A stretch of DNA of 35,981 nt from NCBI GenBank assembly GCA_945874695.1, contig CAMCHP010000031.1, positions 1-35,981 of the forward strand, given 5' to 3'. The notes under the pieces were generated by a model. That model was not told the DNA's origin. It was given only the letters and a program-made list of their open reading frames with translations, and searched no databases. The position numbers and the translations under genes were made by a program. Source of the stretch: Chryseobacterium gleum (GTDB lineage: Bacteria; Bacteroidota; Bacteroidia; Flavobacteriales_D; Sanyastnellaceae). Shown piece by piece: positions 33,355 to 35,981 of the stretch (its first letter is position 1; every line of letters begins with the position of its first letter).

Positions 33355-35981
33355 ATGAATTTCTTAAGCAACACGTCTATGCAGTTCATCAATAAAACAA
33401 TCGCCCTTGCAGCCATTCTGGCGCTTGCTGTGCCCGCATCGGCATACAAGTACACGCCAAGCGGCTTGCCAGGCCAAACTGGACAAGACTCGAAAGGTCA
33501 GGTTGCTGCTACGAAGGCAGCGGCATGTGCTCCAGCAACTGCACTCCGTGACCTGGAGTGGAACAACGTTCGCGCTTTGATCGAAACGGGAGGTTCAATG
33601 TGGCAAGATCGGTCAACCAGCCGAGCAGCCTACGAAATCCCTAAGGATGGCGGTGTATCATCGCTTTATGCAGGTGCACTCTGGATGGGTGGTATTTCAC
33701 CTGACCAGCAGTTGAAATTGGCCGCGATTACTTTCCGTGCCGATGGTAACGATTTCTGGACTGGTCCGCTGACCACAGATGGTGCCGCTGAAATTGATGA
33801 GGCGACTTGTCAAGAGTGGGATCGTTTCTTTGTGAGCCTGCGTGCCGATGCCCAACAGCATCGCCAGTACTTCGATGCTTTGGCAGCCGGCACCGTAGAA
33901 ACAGAGTTTCCTGATGGCTACGTTATTCCTCAGTACTTTTTCGAGTACCCTGGAAACGGAAACGTAGCCTTGGGTCAAGATTACTACTTGGCTCCTTTCT
34001 ATGATTATGACGGTAACACCATCTATGACCCTGCTGCGGGTGACTACCCTTGGTATGATTTCTTGCAAGAAATCAACTGTGCTGAGCGTCGCCGTGAAGA
34101 CGTTGTTCCTTTGTTTGGTGACCAAACTTACTTCTGGATCTTTAACGATAAGGGCAATGTGCACTCTGAATCACAAGGTGAGCCGATTGGTATGGAGATT
34201 CGCGCACAAGCGTTTGCATTCTCTACCAACGATGAGATCAACAACATGACCTTCTACAACTATGTGATGATTAACCAAGGTACCCAAACCTTGGGCGATA
34301 CTTACTTTGGAACATGGGTTGATGCTGACGTAGGTACATCAATTGATGACTATGTTGGATGTGACGTACAGCGCGGTTTAGGCTATGCCTACAACGGTGA
34401 TGCATTCGACGAGCCTACCGCATCTTCTCCAGGTTATGGTGCGAACCCTCCAGCTGTAGGTGTTGACTTCTTTGAAGGACCATACCAAGATGCAGACGGC
34501 ATCGACAACCCACTAACAACCAACTTCGCAGATGCCATTGACTCCCTTGGTATTCCTTACCGCGGAATTGGTATCGGTTATGGTGACGATGTAATCGATA
34601 ACGAACGTTTCGGTATGCGCCGTTTCGTTTACTATAACAACGGTTCAAACCCAATCAATGGTGAACCTGTAACACCTATTCACTACTATAACTACATGAA
34701 TGGCATTTGGAAAAATGGCCAGAAAATGCGTTACGGTGGTGACGGTGTGAATGTTGGTACTTCAGAAATTGAAGCTGATTACATGTTCCCTGGTGAAACC
34801 GATCCATTCAACTGGGGAACTGGTGGAACTCCGGTTGACCCTTGGACGGAGCAAACGGCAGGTAACCCTCCTGCTGACCGTCGTTTCATTCAAGCCGCTG
34901 GTCCTTTTACCCTCCAACCCGGCGATTACAACAACATTACAGTTGGTGTCGTGTGGGCACGTGCTAACGCGGGAGATCCATTTGCAAGCGTAAACCTTTT
35001 GAATGAGGCAGACGATAAGGCACAAGCTTTGTTTGACAACTGCTTTGAAATTGTTTCTGGTCCTGCAGCTCCAGATGTGACCATCCAAGAACTGGATCAA
35101 GAATTGATCTTGTATTTGACCAACGATAACCGCATTTCGAACAACTTCAACGAAGGCTATGTAGGGTTTGACCCAGGTATTCCCGAAGGATTAGCTGATG
35201 GAACCGACCTCGACACGCTTTCTCGTTCATACGTATTCCAAGGCTACCAGATTTATCAGTTGCGCGATGCGCAGGTCTCTGTTGCCGATTTGGAAGATGT
35301 TGATAAGGCGCGCTTGCTTTTGACAATAGACAAAGAAGACGATATCGACGTCGTAGTAAACTATGTGCGTGATCAAACGATGGACCTCCCAGTTCCAAAC
35401 TTGATGGCAGATGGGGAAAACGAAGGGATTCGTCACAGCTTCCGCTTCACGAATGATGCGTTCGCTTCGGGTGATAACCGCTTGATTAACCACAAGACCT
35501 ACTATTACATGGTTTTGGCTTATGGTTTCAACAACTACCTCGACTACAACCCATTGACAAACCAAGGGCAAGATGAGCAATTCAAGGCTTCGCGTACTGC
35601 GGCAAATGGTGCGGCGATCCGCGTATTTACAGGTATTCCTCACAAGCCGAACGTTAGCCTTGGTGGAACAATCATCAATGCTGCTTACGGCGATGGTGTG
35701 CCGATTACCCGTATTGAAGGCCGTGGCAATGGCAACAACGCGCTCGATATTTCACCAGAGTCAGAGGCTGACATTTTGCAGAATGTATTCGCTGAAGAGC
35801 TTACCTATTTGCCAGGTCGCGGACCGGTGAACATTAAAGTGGTTGACCCCTTGAATGTTCCTGCGGCAGATTTCGAATTGCGTCTTGCGCCGGGTGACTC
35901 ATTGGTTGACCTCGAAGGAGCGACTGAAGCCTTCTGGCAATTGACCAACTTGACCATGCTCAATGATGCAGACCCAAGCAA
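33355..35981 (+). CDS. Very large secreted protein, 3' end outside window
   Basis: The frame from ATG 33355 is open to the right edge, giving at least 875 residues. A signal peptide is clear, MQFINKTIALAAILALAVPASA, if counted from Met9 (ATG 33379); the upstream ATG adds eight residues. The mature part has SSLYAGALWMGGISPDQQLKLAA, then FGTWVDADVGTSIDDYVGCD and GYAYNGDAFDE. This acidic DxDxG-like pattern is seen in big Bacteroidota extracellular proteins that usually end in a T9SS sorting domain; that end is not visible here. Codon use is CGT-rich, like the receptor 7 bases upstream, so both are probably co-expressed at a high level. The function is unknown. Confidence 0.85.
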   Translation, partial: MNFLSNTSMQFINKTIALAAILALAVPASAYKYTPSGLPGQTGQDSKGQVAATKAAACAPATALRDLEWNNVRALIETGGSMWQDRSTSRAAYEIPKDGGVSSLYAGALWMGGISPDQQLKLAAITFRADGNDFWTGPLTTDGAAEIDEATCQEWDRFFVSLRADAQQHRQYFDALAAGTVETEFPDGYVIPQYFFEYPGNGNVALGQDYYLAPFYDYDGNTIYDPAAGDYPWYDFLQEINCAERRREDVVPLFGDQTYFWIFNDKGNVHSESQGEPIGMEIRAQAFAFSTNDEINNMTFYNYVMINQGTQTLGDTYFGTWVDADVGTSIDDYVGCDVQRGLGYAYNGDAFDEPTASSPGYGANPPAVGVDFFEGPYQDADGIDNPLTTNFADAIDSLGIPYRGIGIGYGDDVIDNERFGMRRFVYYNNGSNPINGEPVTPIHYYNYMNGIWKNGQKMRYGGDGVNVGTSEIEADYMFPGETDPFNWGTGGTPVDPWTEQTAGNPPADRRFIQAAGPFTLQPGDYNNITVGVVWARANAGDPFASVNLLNEADDKAQALFDNCFEIVSGPAAPDVTIQELDQELILYLTNDNRISNNFNEGYVGFDPGIPEGLADGTDLDTLSRSYVFQGYQIYQLRDAQVSVADLEDVDKARLLLTIDKEDDIDVVVNYVRDQTMDLPVPNLMADGENEGIRHSFRFTNDAFASGDNRLINHKTYYYMVLAYGFNNYLDYNPLTNQGQDEQFKASRTAANGAAIRVFTGIPHKPNVSLGGTIINAAYGDGVPITRIEGRGNGNNALDISPESEADILQNVFAEELTYLPGRGPVNIKVVDPLNVPAADFELRLAPGDSLVDLEGATEAFWQLTNLTMLNDADPS

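Noticed and set aside
29604-35981. SusC/SusD polysaccharide utilisation locus
   Set aside because: The second gene has a standard signal peptide and no SusD-like features, and no glycoside hydrolase or sensor gene is in the window.
1-35981. tRNA, rRNA, CRISPR arrays, insertion sequences, phage genes
   Set aside because: I looked through all gaps and found no cloverleaf, regular repeat-spacer array, transposase or phage structural gene.

Overview
The window looks like chromosomal DNA of a member of the Bacteroidota, most likely a flavobacterium-like lineage (order Flavobacteriales or a close relative). The evidence is a protein with a type B type IX secretion (T9SS, gliding-motility) C-terminal domain, a DUF6089-type outer-membrane barrel, an OstA-like protein, a TonB-dependent receptor with an N-terminal carboxypeptidase-regulatory-like domain, and repeated promoter boxes of the Bacteroidota form TAnnTTTG placed just upstream of genes, with very little Shine-Dalgarno signal. 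I see no phage, insertion sequence, CRISPR array, tRNA or rRNA.

Layout. (1) 1-4060, plus: the 3' end of a surface-polysaccharide cluster with asparagine synthase (cut by the left edge), a GT4 glycosyltransferase, a WcaF-like acetyltransferase and a GT2 glycosyltransferase, tightly packed and closed by a good hairpin at 4064-4091. (2) 4118-6342: a minus-strand DUF6089 barrel and a plus-strand nitronate monooxygenase/FabK-like flavoprotein, separated by a roughly 310-base gap holding two hairpins and possibly a small RNA. (3) 6451-10129: a large secreted fibronectin-like T9SS protein and guaB. (4) 10193-14417: a three-gene periplasmic folding operon (double-parvulin PPIase, SurA-like lipoprotein without a parvulin domain, SurA), followed by a lone MoxR ATPase. 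(5) 15413-16896, minus: an HTTM membrane protein and a DUF5819 protein, translationally coupled. (6) 17002-24167, plus: fumarylacetoacetase, a Rel/SpoT-type (p)ppGpp enzyme, a Fur-family regulator, a STAS protein, purA and an OstA-like protein. (7) 24164-25956, minus: glyA and a small secreted protein. (8) 26085-29330, plus: a DUF255 thioredoxin-like protein, a secreted YD-repeat-like protein and a small, highly charged exported protein. (9) 29604-35981, plus: a large TonB-dependent receptor and a very large secreted partner cut by the right edge.

How the genes work together. Most of the window is housekeeping and envelope biogenesis: polysaccharide assembly, outer-membrane protein folding (SurA set), LPS-transport-related OstA-like protein, and high-expression surface proteins. 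guaB, purA and the (p)ppGpp enzyme lie within 14 kb, which links the two purine branch-point enzymes to the stringent response. The least explained parts are the HTTM/DUF5819 pair, which recalls the SdpB/SdpA pair of peptide-toxin maturation systems; the lipoprotein of the folding operon, which may be surface-directed; the STAS gene wedged between Fur and purA; the structured gap at 5190-5340; and the TonB-receptor/secreted-protein pair at the right edge.
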